Below are positions 8,960-19,493 of a stretch of 27,745 nt of DNA, one piece after another. The translations under genes were made by a program, and so were the position numbers. The DNA lies in contig CAXKVV010000607.1 in NCBI GenBank assembly GCA_964058805.1, positions 1-27,745 on the forward strand, given 5' to 3'. The notes under the pieces are model-generated. The model ran no database searches. It worked only from the letters and a program-made list of their open reading frames with translations, and was not told the DNA's origin. The DNA is from Schoenoplectus triqueter. Its lineage: Eukaryota; Streptophyta; Magnoliopsida; Poales; Cyperaceae. Numbering within the stretch: position 1 is the stretch's first letter; each line of letters begins with the position of its first letter.

Positions 8960-11900
8960 ATATTTACCCTTCAACAATTCAAGTTTTGAAACATGAGTAG
9001 GACGCAAAGATAAATATATATATATATTAAAATAATATATTTTTTATTTTATTCTATTCAAATTTTATACCATTTATTGTCTCATTTTAATAAAATAAAA
9101 TCATCAAAATAGATAAAGTTATTTTGAATGATGCCTGCTATTAATTTATTTTATAATCATCATGTTATCAAACATTTATAAACAAATTATGCTAAAAGAA
9201 ATCAAACAATACTTTTTATGTTAGTCCACTTTAAGTTTATATTATTTTCTACCTAGTTTTTATATATAAAATTATTTTAAATGATGTCTTCTATTGGTAT
9301 ATCTTATTATTGTTGTGTGCTCGAGCCTTCATTACACGAGTTGTGCACAAAGATGAATATAAATATATTAAAATAATATTTATTTTATCAGTTCACTTTG
9401 ATTTTGTATCATTTGTAGTTCCATTTTAAGACTTAACATCACCGAACTACATAAAATTATCTTGAATATTCTCTTAAATTTATTTATATTTATAATATTT
9501 GTGTGCTCGAGTTTTATAATATGAATTACACATAAAGATGAATATAAATATATTAAAATAATATATTTTTTGTTGGTCTGTTCGAGTTTTGTATCATTCA
9601 TTTTATCATATTAATAAAAAAATCATCAAAATATATAAAGTTATTTTGAATGTTGTATTCTATTAATTTATATTATAATTACTGTGAGCTCAAAACTTTA
9701 TAACACATGTTGAGCATAAAGATATTCACAAACACATTAACACAATATTTTTTCTATTAGTCTATTCGAGTTTTATATCATTTATTACTTCCTTTGAAAA
9801 AATAAAATCATTAAAATACATAAAATTGTTTTTAATATTATTTTCAATTTATTTATATTATATTATATTATATTATATTATAGGTGAGTATTAAGGCTTT
9901 ATAACATTAATCGGGCACAAAGATGAATATAAATGCATTAAAATAACACTTCTTATGTTAGTGTATTCGAGTTTTATATTATTTATTGTTTACTTTAAAT
10001 AAATAAAAATATCAAAATAAATAAAGGAATTTTGAATGTTATCCTCCATTAGTTTATATTATATTATCTGTGAGTTTAAGACTTTATAACATTAGTTGGG
10101 CACAAAGATGAATAAAATATATTAAAATAACACATTTTTAGTCTATTCGAGTTTTATATCACTCGTTGCCTCATTTTAACAAATGAAATCAATAAAATAT
10201 ATAAATTTATTTTGAATGATATTTTCTATTAATTTATGTTATAATCATTGGGTTCTCAAATCATTATGATATGAATTACAGTAAAAGATAATGCCTTAAA
10301 ATAATATTTTCTATGTTACTATGATTGAGTTTTATATTATTTGTTATCTCATTTAAATAAATAAAATCATCAAAATACACACATTTATTCCAAATAATGT
10401 CTTATATTCATTTATACTATAGTCGTTGCGTACATAAGTCTTTATGATATAAATTATACACAAAGATGAATACAAATGTATTAAAATAGTACTTCTTATA
10501 TTAGTCTATTCAATTTTGTGTTATTTATTATCTCAATTCAACAAAACAAATCACGAAAATATAAAAAAAATATTAAGAATAATAACTTCTATTGTATTAC
10601 GTTATAATTATTATATGCTCGAGCCTTTATGACATGATAAATATAAATTGCATTAAACAATATTTTTTTCTAGTTGTCCGTTCAAGTTATGTATCATTTA
10701 TTTTCTCATTTTGAACAAATATCACCAAAATACACAAAATTTAGTTTAGATGATGTCTTCTATTGATTTACATTATAATTATTATGTGATCAATTCTCTA
10801 TGATATAAATCACACACAAAAATGAATGTAAATACATTAAGATAATACTTACTTTGTTAGTCTATTTGAGTTTTGTTTTTATCTCATTTTGACAAATAAA
10901 ATCATCAAAATATATAAAATAATTTTGAATATTATCTTTTGTTGGTTTAATCATAATCACTAAAGATGAATATAATATGAGTTAGGTACAAAGATGAATA
11001 TAAATATATTGAATATTTTTCTTTTATTTTATCGAGATTCATATCATTTGTTAATAGCTTTGAACAAATAAAATCATCAAAATTATTTTGAATTTTGTAA
11101 TATATTAATTTATATTATCATCACTATGAGCTCGATGTTTTATAATACGAGTTTGGTGTAAAATGAATACAATGCAATAAAATAATACCTTTGTTTTACT
11201 CTATTCAAATTATGTATCTTTGTTGCGTCATTTCAATTAATAAAATCACCAAAATACACAAAGTTATTTTCAATGACATCTTCTATTATTTTATATTATA
11301 ATTATAATATGCTCGAGCTATTATGACACAAACTTTGCACAAGGATAAATACAAATGCATTAAGACGGTACTTCTTCTGTTAGTCCATTCGAGTTTTATT
11401 TCAGTTGTTGTCTCATTTTAATAAATAAAATCATCAAAATATATAAAATAATTGAATGATGTGTTCTATTGGTTTATGTTATAATCATTGTGTATTTGAG
11501 CCTTTAGGACTCATAATATAAAATAGTAGAAGATATTTTTAAAATATTTTTATATATTTTGAAGATTTTATTTGTTGAAATATGGCAAAATGTCATCATG
11601 TTTTCGAGACTTTATGATATGCATTGTATAAAAATATACATAAAATGCATTAATCTAATCTAGTTTTTGTATCATTTGTTGTTTCCTTTGAATTGATAAA
11701 ACCTCCAAAATACACACAGCTATTTTAAATCACGTCTTCTGTTAATTTATACAATTATTGGATTCTCAAGCCTTTATGATATAAATTATGCTAAAAGATA
11801 ATGTATTAAAAGAATGCTTATTATGTTAGTCTACTCAAGTATTACATCATTTGTTGACTCATTTCAAAAAATAAAATAATAAAAATACACAAAATTATTT

Positions 11901-13225
11901 TTAGTGGTCTTTTCTATTGGTTTGTATGATAATAATTATCTTCTCAGACCTTTACGATATGAATTCCAAAAGATATGTACAATTGCATTAAAATAATACC
12001 AATTCTATTAATCTATTTGAAATTTATAGCATTTGTTGTTTCATTTGAACAAATAAAATCATCAAAATACCAAATTTATTTTAAATGTTATATGTTATTG
12101 ATTTGTATTATAATAACTGCATGCTCAAAATTACACTAAAAAAACAATTCGTTAGATAGTCTAGTCAGATTTTTGTATTATTTATTGTCTCATTTTAACA
12201 AAAAAAAATCATCAAAGTATTTAAAGTTTTTTGAATGACGTCTTCTATTAGATTATATTATAATCATTATATACTCAAACCTTTATGATACTAATTGCGC
12301 ACAAAGATGAATATTGATGTAGTAAAATAGTACTTTTGTTAGTCTATTCGAGTTTTGTATCATTTATTGCTTTCATTGTATAAATAAAATTACCAAAATA
12401 TACAAAAATATTTTGTCTGTCTTCCATTGATTTATGTTATAATCACTGCAATCTCAAATCTTTATTACACGAGTTCGACACAAAAGATCAATAAATATGG
12501 ATTAAAATAATACTTCTTCTTTTAGTCCATTCGTAAATAAAATCACCAAAATATAAAAATATTTTGAATTATGTCCTCTATTTTTTATATTTTATTCATT
12601 GCATTCTCATGTCTTTATGACATAAATAATGCTAAAATATAATACTTTTCTTTTGATCCACTTGATTTTTAGATCATTTATTGTGCTTTTGATCTACTCG
12701 AGTTTTGTGTCATTTGTGTACTCGAGTGTTTATGACATGAATTACGAACAAAGATGAACACAAATTTATTAAATAATATTTCTTATGTTAGTATATTTGA
12801 GTTTTGTATCATTTGTCGCCCCATTTCAACAAAAAATCATCAAAATACACAAAATTATTTTTGAACAATGTATTTTATTTGTTTGTATTATAATCATTGC
12901 GAGTTTGAGACTTTATGACATGAGAATTGCACAAAGATGAGTAAAATTATTACTCTATTTGAGTTTTATTTCATTTATTATCATATTTCAAAAATTAAAA
13001 TCACCAAAATATGTGGAGTCATTTTGAATGTTATATTATAATTATTGTATGCTCGAGTCTTAACGACACAAATTGTGCAGAAAGATTAACATAATTGTAT
13101 TAAAATAATAATTAATCTATTAGCGTATTGGAGTTTTATTTCATTTCAATAAATAAAATCACTAAAATACACAAAAGTTATCTTGAATGTTTTTTATTGG
13201 TTTATTTTATAATCACTGCGAGCTC
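8960..13225. repeat. Diverged tandem array of about 22 units of roughly 180 bp
   Basis: A fixed order of words recurs: GCTCGAG, TTTATGACATGAATT, CAAAGATGAATATAAAT, CATTAAAATAATA, TAGTCTATTCGAGTTTT, CATTTATTGTCTCATTTT, AATAAAATCATCAAAATA, TTTTGAATGATGTCTTCTAT, then TTATATTATAATCATTG. Using TCATCAAAAT as anchor, copies lie near 9101, 9262, 9437, 9623, 9808, 10009, 10189, 10368, 10551, 10722, 10902, 11074, 11246, 11431, 11701, 11878, 12059, 12209, 12391, 12543, 12837, 13001 and 13159. Most spacings are 150-200 bases; two longer gaps (near 11431-11701 and 12543-12837) hold partial units. All copies are head to tail and well diverged. No conserved reading frame runs through the units. This looks like an old satellite array. 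Confidence 0.85.
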
Positions 13226-13656
13226 CGTTCTTCATATTTATCCGTTTATTCTTTACATCCTTCATGTTTAGTAACATATGTGTATATCCTTAAACACTTT
13301 AAATTCTTTCATATTTACCTATGAACTCTCAAATACATAAGTAAATTTTCATCTTACTTATCGGTAAAATATTAACCATTAGAATATTTTCATATATGCC
13401 TAATAATTATTATAATCGCTTATAACTCTTTAACTTTTTGTATTTATTCATAAAAATATAATTTATTTGAATCAATTTTGGTTGATATAATTTAATTATT
13501 TTTTTCTTGACCTAATTTGATATAACATGTTATTTGCTTTCGTTTTGGGTTAGGTCAAAAAATTAAATAAGTCCTACCAAACCAAATTTAAATGAATTTA
13601 ATTTTATGAATAGATATAAATATTTAAAAAGTTAAATAGTATATATTCTAAATAAT
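13226..13656. other. AT-rich intergenic DNA, no gene seen
   Basis: No repeat unit, reading frame or RNA gene is recognisable between the satellite array and the first foldback element. Confidence 0.5.
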
Positions 13657-14030
13657 TATATATAGAGAGAGAAAGTAAAACTAGGGTGCTCCTTGGAGTA
13701 TCGAGCCTCTCTCAACAAATTCTTTATATAAAAATATTATGGGATACTAAAATTTACTATTATTTTAGTTTCATAAATATCTATTTTATATTTTTTTAAG
13801 TTGAACATAAAATAATCAATATTTGCATTTAAAAATAAGCCATTTAAAAAAATCAAACACAAGCACTTAAGAAACTCTAAAAATAGAAAAAATCTTATCC
13901 CATAAGATTTTCATATAAAGAAATTACTGAGAGCCATTAATTAAAATTCAGAGATATTTAGATATATTTTTGAGTTAGGAGTATGGAGGAGCTCCGTACT
14001 CCTAGAATTATACTAGTTTTACTCTATATA
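13657..14030. mobile_element. Foldback element, family E
   Basis: The left end is (TA)4 then (GA)n and TAAAACTAG (to about 13683). The right end reads CTAGTTTTACTCTATATA (14013-14030), its inverted form. The arms continue inwards: TTCTTTATATAAAAATATTATGGGATA on the left (in parts) mirrors TATCCCATAAGATTTTCATA and ATAAAGAA on the right. No coding capacity; a MITE-like hairpin of about 370 bases. Confidence 0.65.
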
Positions 14031-14257
14031 AGGGTGAAGATCACTTGACAATGGGTTATTTTGACAATCTGGACAATTAATTTTTAAATAAATACTAAAA
14101 AAATCTTATGAATAGAAAAAACTTTCTGGATACATTCTTCTACTTATAGATTGATGATGATTCAAATTCATGTTATTTCATTATCATTTGATACTTCATC
14201 AAGGACCATCAAAATTTTATATAATCCATTGTCAAGATTTTCAAGTGATCCCTTTCC
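14031..14257. mobile_element. Small inverted-repeat element, family F, complete copy
   Basis: Starts AGGGTGAAGATCACTTGACA and ends with the inverted TTTTCAAGTGATCCCTTT. It directly abuts the end of the family E element. Shared with partial or complete copies at 1-175, 23447-23790 and 25436-25580. Non-coding. Confidence 0.6.
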
Positions 14258-14266
14258 ACATCTCCA

Positions 14267-14424
14267 TTCCTTATTAAACACATAAGTGTTCTGATCCTGC
14301 AACGTTTCAGATTTTCTTATTGAATTTATAGAGCTAATATCAATCATCAGATTGAATTATTTATCAAATAATGTTACTATCTTTATGGCCATTTGTGTTG
14401 AAGTTATAATTTTTTGTCAATTTT
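14267..14424 (+). repeat. Direct repeat G, copy 1
   Basis: Starts TTCCTTATTAAACACATAAG and contains GAGCTAATATCAATCATCAG and CATTTGTGTTGAAGTTATAA. The same segment recurs in the same orientation at 15608-15760. Origin unknown. Confidence 0.7.
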
Positions 14425-14459
14425 CTCTCAAATAATGTTATTCATCAAAAAGTCATTAT

Positions 14460-14785
14460 AGCTTTGGCATCAATTTTCATATCCCGATGCTTCAAATGGT
14501 AAATCTAAGTTACTCAATAATTTATTAATGTCAAATATTATGGGATATTAAATTTCATGATTTTTTGTGTTTTCTAACTATTTTTTAACTTATTTTTAAA
14601 ATAATCTTATTTAAGATAAGAAAATAGTCTATTTCAGGGCTATTTTTAAAAATAATTTTAAAAAGCTAAAAATCTCAAAAATATATAAATTTTAATATCC
14701 CATAAGATTTTAACATAAAAAATTTATTAAGTAATGTAGATTGTCCATTTAAACAGTCAGGATATGAAATTTGATGTCAAAAAAG
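14460..14785. mobile_element. Foldback element, family D, copy 1
   Basis: The left arm (GGCATCAATTTTCATATCC, CTAAGTTACTCAATAA, TTATGGGATATTAAA) is mirrored by the right arm (TTTAATATCCCATAAG, TTATTAAGTAATGTAG, GATATGAAATTTGATGTC). Arms are about 150 bases with a short AT-rich centre. Non-coding; a related copy is at 17932-18274. Confidence 0.6.
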
Positions 14786-15164
14786 TAATAATGCTTCAGT
14801 TAGTTTTTCAATTGAAACACTAACGGGTCAAATTTTAATTTCAGTATCTCAATAAAATCAATTATATATATAATAATATTATAGAATATTAAATTTTATC
14901 GTGTTTGAAGTTACTATACTTAATATTTTTTGAAAGATAGCCCTAAAATAATAGAAAATAATAAAATTTATATTTCAAAAATACTTACTTTCTAAAAATA
15001 ATTAGTTATAGTAAACTAACTCCAAAAATAATAAAACATAGTATTATACAAGATTATAATATCAATTTTTATTAAGATAATTAAATTAAAATTTTGAACA
15101 TTAAAAATTAAATTTTGGTTCGATAACATTTTGAGTTGAAATACAAATGAAAGCATGCTAGACA
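14786..15164. other. AT-rich DNA, probably decayed foldback remnants
   Basis: Partial matches to the family D centre are visible (TAGAATATTAAATTTTATCG, AGATAGCCCTAAAATAATAG), but no complete element could be delimited. No gene. Confidence 0.35.
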
Positions 15165-15188
15165 AACTATATATATAATATATATATG

Positions 15189-15223
<35 letters not shown>

Positions 15224-15560
15224 TTGGTCTATGATGCTATACATAGCACGGATCGCTCTCGTGCTATGGATTGGTTTTTTGTCTTCAAAGTGCAAATGGT
15301 TGATCCAACCGTACAAAATTATTTTCGTATGAATATCTAGACGTAGACCAAATTTTATATTTTTATAATTTTTTACTATTTTTTTAAATAATTAGAAAAA
15401 TTGCTTTTTTAAATGGTTCAAAAAACTAAATCAAGTCATTTTCTAACTATCTTAAAAAATAGTAAATAAAAATTTTAAAAATATAAAGTTTGATCTACAT
15501 CTATATATTCATATGAAAATCATTTTATACGATTGTATCATAACCCGACACACTCACATA

Positions 15561-15607
<47 letters not shown>
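15165..15607. mobile_element. Foldback element, family B, copy 1, with (TA)n(GA)n / (CT)n(AT)n edges
   Basis: The left edge is (TA)n then (GA)n then GTTGGTCTATGATGCTAT with a small hairpin (GTGCTATGG). The right edge is (CT)n then (AT)n (15560-15607). The arms mirror each other: TAGACCAAATTTTATATTTT on the left and AAATATAAAGTTTGATCTAC on the right, TATGAATATCT and ATATTCATATGAAA. Non-coding. The right terminal hairpin is diverged or missing compared with the copy at 18304. Confidence 0.65.
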
Positions 15608-15610
<3 letters not shown>

Positions 15611-15760
15611 CTTATTAAGACGTAAGTGTTCTGATGATACAATGATCTATATTTTTTGGTGAATTTTTAGAGCTAATATCAGTCATCGGATTGAATTATA
15701 CAAATAATTGTTACTATCTCTATGACCATTTGTGTTGAAGTTATAATTTTCTATCAATTT
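15608..15760 (+). repeat. Direct repeat G, copy 2
   Basis: Matches 14267-14424 (AAGTGTTCTGAT, GAGCTAATATCAGTCATCGG, CATTTGTGTTGAAGTTATAA). The two copies are about 1.34 kb apart and bracket one D and one B foldback element. Confidence 0.7.
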
Positions 15761-15930
15761 TGAATACCAACTTTCCCTTAATTTTGCATTTATTTTATAT
15801 TAATTATGTATTCACAATTGAAAATTATATTAATTAGTAAATTATATTTATTTTATTTTTTTCACGTGAAGATATAAATTTTTATATTTTTAAAAGACAT
15901 TATCGTAACAACGCACGGACAAGATACTAG

Positions 15931-15931
<1 letters not shown>
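15761..15931 (+). other. AT-rich DNA ending in a Helitron-like terminus
   Basis: The segment ends AACGCACGGACAAGATACTAG followed by T, in which CTAG followed by T resembles the CTRR-T end of plant Helitrons. No clear hairpin just upstream and no matching 5' end were found, so this is weak. It runs straight into a (TA)n(GA)n tract. Confidence 0.25.
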
Positions 15932-15963
<32 letters not shown>

Positions 15964-16654
15964 TAAATGTACCGTGAGCTTAAGCTCACAGAGGACTTCC
16001 GTGAGATTAACTCACAAAGTATATCAAATCATCTCGAAATTTTAATTTATCATTCTCATAAAATTCTTTATATGAAAATCTATTGGGATGCACAAATTTG
16101 GAGTGTTTTGAGTTTTTTAAGACATGGTTTTTAATTTTTGAAAATCAGCTCTAAAAAAATAATAGTATATTTAATTAGAGGTGGCAGAACCCGACCCGAC
16201 CTGACAAACCCGCCCGACCTGCCCGGACTCGAACCCGACCCGACCTGATTTTTTAAGAAAGTCAAACTGACCCGACCCGACCCGAACCCGACCTGACCCG
16301 ACCCGACCCGAGATCAAATGGCCTTCAATCGAATCGAAATCTATCAACGATCTGAAAAAACACAACATGTAAATTGACCAGACCCGACCCGATCCGATTT
16401 CTTCCAAAAAGTCAAATTGACCCGACCCGCCCGACCCGAACCCGACCCGCCTGATTGCCACCTCTATATTTAATATTTGAACATCATTTTTAAAAGTTAA
16501 AAAAGAGGACTTAAAAAGCTCAAAACACTTAATTTTTTTGTATTCCACGAGATTTTCAGATGAAGAATTTAATGAAGATGATAAATTAAAATTTCGAGAT
16601 GATTTGATATATTTTTTGAGTTAAGCTCACAGAAGGCCTCCGTGAGCTTAACTC
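15932..16654. mobile_element. Foldback element, family A, copy 1, interrupted by a hAT MITE
   Basis: The left edge is (TA)n(GA)n, then ACC and the perfect 16-base palindrome GTGAGCTTAAGCTCAC (15974-15989). The left arm (ATATCAAATCATCTCGAAAT, TTCTTTATATGAAAATC, GGAGTGTTTTGAG) is mirrored by the right arm at 16490-16640 (CTCAAAACACTT, GATTTTCAGATGAAGAATTT, TTTCGAGATGATTTGATAT). The centre holds an inserted MITE at 16176-16466. The right terminal palindrome is replaced by a fusion to the next copy. Confidence 0.75.
16176..16466. mobile_element. hAT-type MITE rich in CCCGA repeats, with perfect 8-bp target duplication
   Basis: The ends TAGAGGTGGCA (16176-16186) and TGCCACCTCTA (16456-16466) are perfect inverted repeats. 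The flanks TATTTAAT at 16168-16175 and 16467-16474 are perfect direct repeats of 8 bases, as made by hAT transposases. The 291-bp interior is packed with CCCGA/GACCC words and has two similar halves, each with a GTCAAA-TGACCCGACCC segment. The frame through it is low-complexity. It sits within the centre of a family A foldback element and is younger than it. Confidence 0.85.
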
Positions 16655-17096
16655 AAAAAACTTATTAAATTATCTCGAAATTTTATATACACATTCAAAG
16701 GTACGCTCGCTTATGCTCAGACAGACAAGCAAACCTTTCCTACAAGTACCGGAAAAGCCAGTACCAGAACATTTATCATTCTCATTAAATTCTTTATATG
16801 AAAATCTTGTGGGATGCAAATCTTTGGAGTGTTTTGAGCTTTTTAAGTCACTGTTTTTTAATTTTTTAAAATGATGTTCAAGTATTGAATATATTATTAT
16901 TATTTTTAGAGCTGATTTTCAAAAATTAAAAACCACAACTTAAAAAATTCAAAACGCTCCAAATTTTTGCACCCCATGAGATTTTCATATAAAGAATTTA
17001 ATGAGAATGATAAATTAAAATTTTGAAATGATTTGATTTATTTTTTGAGTTAAGCTCACGGAAGGCCTCTGTGAGTTTAAGCTCACGGTATTTCCA

Positions 17097-17146
<50 letters not shown>
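16618..17146. mobile_element. Foldback element, family A, copy 2, fused to copy 1
   Basis: The left part starts inside the shared palindrome at 16618-16654. The left arm is interrupted by an unrelated insert (16685-16768), then continues TTTATCATTCTCATTAAATT. The right arm mirrors it and ends GTGAGTTTAAGCTCAC (17071-17086), GGTA, (CT)n (about 17095-17118), (AT)n. Non-coding. Confidence 0.7.
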
Positions 17147-17153
<7 letters not shown>

Positions 17154-17568
17154 GTCTGACTATGGTGCTTTGCAAAGCACAGAGATGTTGTGTGCTTCAC
17201 GCTCTATTTTTAATTTCAAGTCAGACACAATTGATCTGAACTGTTCAATCTAATATTCGTATCAAAATCTATTAGTAAACCAAATTTTATATTTTTTTTT
17301 AGAATTTTTTGCTATTTTTTCTGAAGAGGAGAAAATGACTTGATCTGAGAATTCTAGTTCATCAAAAAATAATGGTTTTCCCCTATACCAGAAAAATAGC
17401 AAATAAATTCTAAAAAAAATATAAATTTTGGTTTACTAATATATTTTGATATGGAGATTAGATTGAGCGGTTTGGATCGATCATTTTTGACTTAAAATTA
17501 ATAATAGAGTGCAAAGCACACACCGTTTTGTGCTTTATAAAGCACCATAGCCTATTTATATATATATG
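17147..17568. mobile_element. Foldback element, family C, copy 1
   Basis: The left end ACTATGGTGCTTTGCAAAGC is mirrored by GCTTTATAAAGCACCATAG near 17536-17554. Inside, TTAGTAAACCAAATTTTATA mirrors AAATTTTGGTTTACTAATA. The edges are (AT)n on the left and TATATATA on the right. Small palindromes (TGCTTTGCAAAGCA) sit at the tips. Non-coding. Confidence 0.7.
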
Positions 17569-17905
17569 ACATACAAAGTCTAAATAGTCGATCATAGCCG
17601 TTGAACAATGTTATGAGCCATCCAAAATTTATATTTTTTATTTTTTTGGTTTTTTAAAGATAGTTAGAAAATCACTTGATTTAATTATTATGAGTCACCC
17701 AAAAAGAGTAATTTTTTAACTATCTAAAAAAATAGTATAAAAATTCTAAAAAATCAAAGTTGTTCTCCAACTAGATATTCATATGAAAAATATTTTGAGC
17801 TGTTCGGATTGACCATTTCGACTTTGAGAATGATGAACTGATCCATAACACGAGGTTAACTTTGAGAATGATGACCTGATCTCTCTCTCTCTATCTATAT
17901 ATATG
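17569..17905. mobile_element. Foldback element, family B-like, diverged copy
   Basis: The centre matches family B (AGATAGTTAGAAAATCACTTG mirrored by GTAATTTTTTAACTATCT; TATTCATATGAAAAATATTT). The right end has a 40-base tandem duplication (ACTTTGAGAATGATGAACTG near 17820, again near 17861) and then (CT)n and TATATATGAC. The left tip is indistinct. Confidence 0.5.
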
Positions 17906-18303
17906 ACTTGTGGTGCTTTACAAAGCGAAAAATCATTAATTCTTTGAGGTGAGATTTTATATCCCATTGTATGAAATTGTCAATCTAAGTTTCTCAATAA
18001 ATTTTTCATGTCAAAATCTTATGGGATATTAAATTTTATGATTTTTTGAGGTTTCTTTCATTTTTATAATTATTTTAAAAATTGGCTCTATTTAACACAA
18101 GATAGTCTATTTTAGGATTGTTTTTAAAAATAATTTAAAAAAAAACTAGAAAGCTCAAAATATTATGAAATTTAATATCCCATAACATTTTTTCATAAAG
18201 TAATTATTGAGCAACTTAGATTGGTCATTTAAGATCTCTAGATATAAAATCTTACTCCAAATCAATAATTCTTTTTTAATTTGTAAAACATCATAAATCA
18301 TAT
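17906..18303. mobile_element. Foldback element, family D, copy 2
   Basis: The arms ATTCTTTGAGGTGAGATTTTATAT-like on the left (from about 17937) and ATATAAAATCTTACTCCAAA on the right (to about 18274) are inverted. Within them, CAATCTAAGTTTCTCAATAA mirrors TTATTGAGCAACTTAGATTG, and CTTATGGGATATTAAATTTT mirrors AAATTTAATATCCCATAA. Outside the arms a short GTGCTTTACAAAGC scrap of a family C tip remains at 17910-17930. Confidence 0.65.
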
Positions 18304-18706
18304 TATATATAGAGTTGGCCTATGGTGCTATGCATAACACATATTGTCTTTATACTATGAATCAGTTCTTTATTTTTAAAGTTCAAATGATTGATCCAAT
18401 CGTACAAAATAATTTTCATATGAATATCTTGATGTAGACAAAAATTTATATATTTTATATTTTTTTACTCTTTTATAAGATAGTTAGAAAATCACTTGAT
18501 TTAGTTATTATGAGCCATTTAAAAGAAGTGATTTTCTAACTATCTTAAAAATAGTAAAAAAATTCTAAAAAATATACAATTTGGTAAACTTCTATATATT
18601 CATACAAAAACCATTTTGTATGATTGGATCGATCATTTACAATTTGATATCGAAGAATGAATCCATAGCACACAAGCTATCCGTGCTATGCATAACATCT
18701 TCCTAT
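18304..18706. mobile_element. Foldback element, family B, copy 2
   Basis: The left end TATATATAGAG then TTGGCCTATGGTGCTATGCA (about 18313-18332) is mirrored on the right by the tip CCGTGCTATGCATAACATC (about 18681-18699). The arms pair as in copy 1 (ATCCAATCGTACAAAATAAT against CATTTTGTATGATTGGATCG). Non-coding; the best preserved family B copy. Confidence 0.7.
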
Positions 18707-19039
18707 TTCACATTCATATTTCAAATTTGATGGTCCAAACAGTCTATACAAGTCATTGAACATGATCTTCATATTAAAATATCTTTGGAAATCAAATTAT
18801 ATATATATATTTTTTAAAATACTATTTTTTAAATGGGTACAAAGTTTATTGATCTAATAATTTATGCACCATCCAAAACAAGTGATTTTATAACCTTCAA
18901 AAAAATATAAAATTTTATCTCCAAAGATATATCAATAAGAAAATAATATTCACCTATTTGGCTCAACTATTTGGACTTTTAAATTTGAGGATACGGATGC
19001 GAAGCACGGGAGGTTTTGTGATTCACGAAGCACTGTAGC

Positions 19040-19045
<6 letters not shown>
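18707..19045. mobile_element. Foldback element, family C-like, copy 2
   Basis: The arms TTCATATTAAAATATCTTTG and CAAAGATATATCAATAAGAA are inverted, as are CAAATTTGATGGTCCAAACAG and AACTATTTGGACTTTTAAATTTG (in parts). The right tip has GCGAAGCACGGG and CACGAAGCACTGTAGCC, then (TC)n. The left tip is lost against the preceding element. Confidence 0.5.
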
Positions 19046-19083
<38 letters not shown>

Positions 19084-19493
19084 TAAAGATACCGTGAGCT
19101 TAAGCTCACGGAGGCCTTCTGTGAGGTTAACTCAAGAAGTATATCAAATCATCTCCAAATTTTAATTTATCATGCTTATTAAATTCTTTATATGAAAATT
19201 TTGTGGTATGCAAAAATTTGGAGTGTTTTGAGCTTTTTATGTCATGATTTTTAATTTTTAAAAATTAACTCTAAAAATAATAATAATAATAATATATTCA
19301 ATACTTGAACATCATTTTAAAAAAATAAAATCGGTGACTTAAAAAGCTCAAAACAATCTAAATTTTTACATCCCACAAGATTTTCATATAAAGAATTTAA
19401 TGAGGATGATAAATTATAATTTGAAAATGATTTAATGTACTTTTTGAGTTAAGTTCACGGTATTTTTTTTCTCTCTCTCCCCCTATATATATA
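19046..19493. mobile_element. Foldback element, family A, copy 3, complete
   Basis: The left edge (TA)n(GA)n then ACC and GTGAGCTTAAGCTCAC (19094-19109). The arms of about 180 bases are mirrored around an AATAATAATAATA centre near 19280. The right end is GAGTTAAGTTCACGGTAT then (CT)n(TA)n (19447-19493). The right terminal palindrome is reduced. This is the cleanest statement of the family: about 380 bases of hairpin and no coding capacity. Confidence 0.75.

Noticed and set aside
8960..13225. CRISPR-like array
   Set aside because: Units are about 180 bases, fully diverged along their length and without constant repeats and unique spacers; this is plant nuclear DNA.
16171..16548. 125-codon Gly/Ser/Arg-rich frame on the minus strand
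   Set aside because: It is a translation of the CCCGA-rich MITE and the flanking foldback arm. Its low-complexity text follows from the DNA repeat.
16697..16765. tRNA-like fragment in the 84-base insert
   Set aside because: No acceptor stem, anticodon arm or T-loop consensus could be arranged from the sequence.
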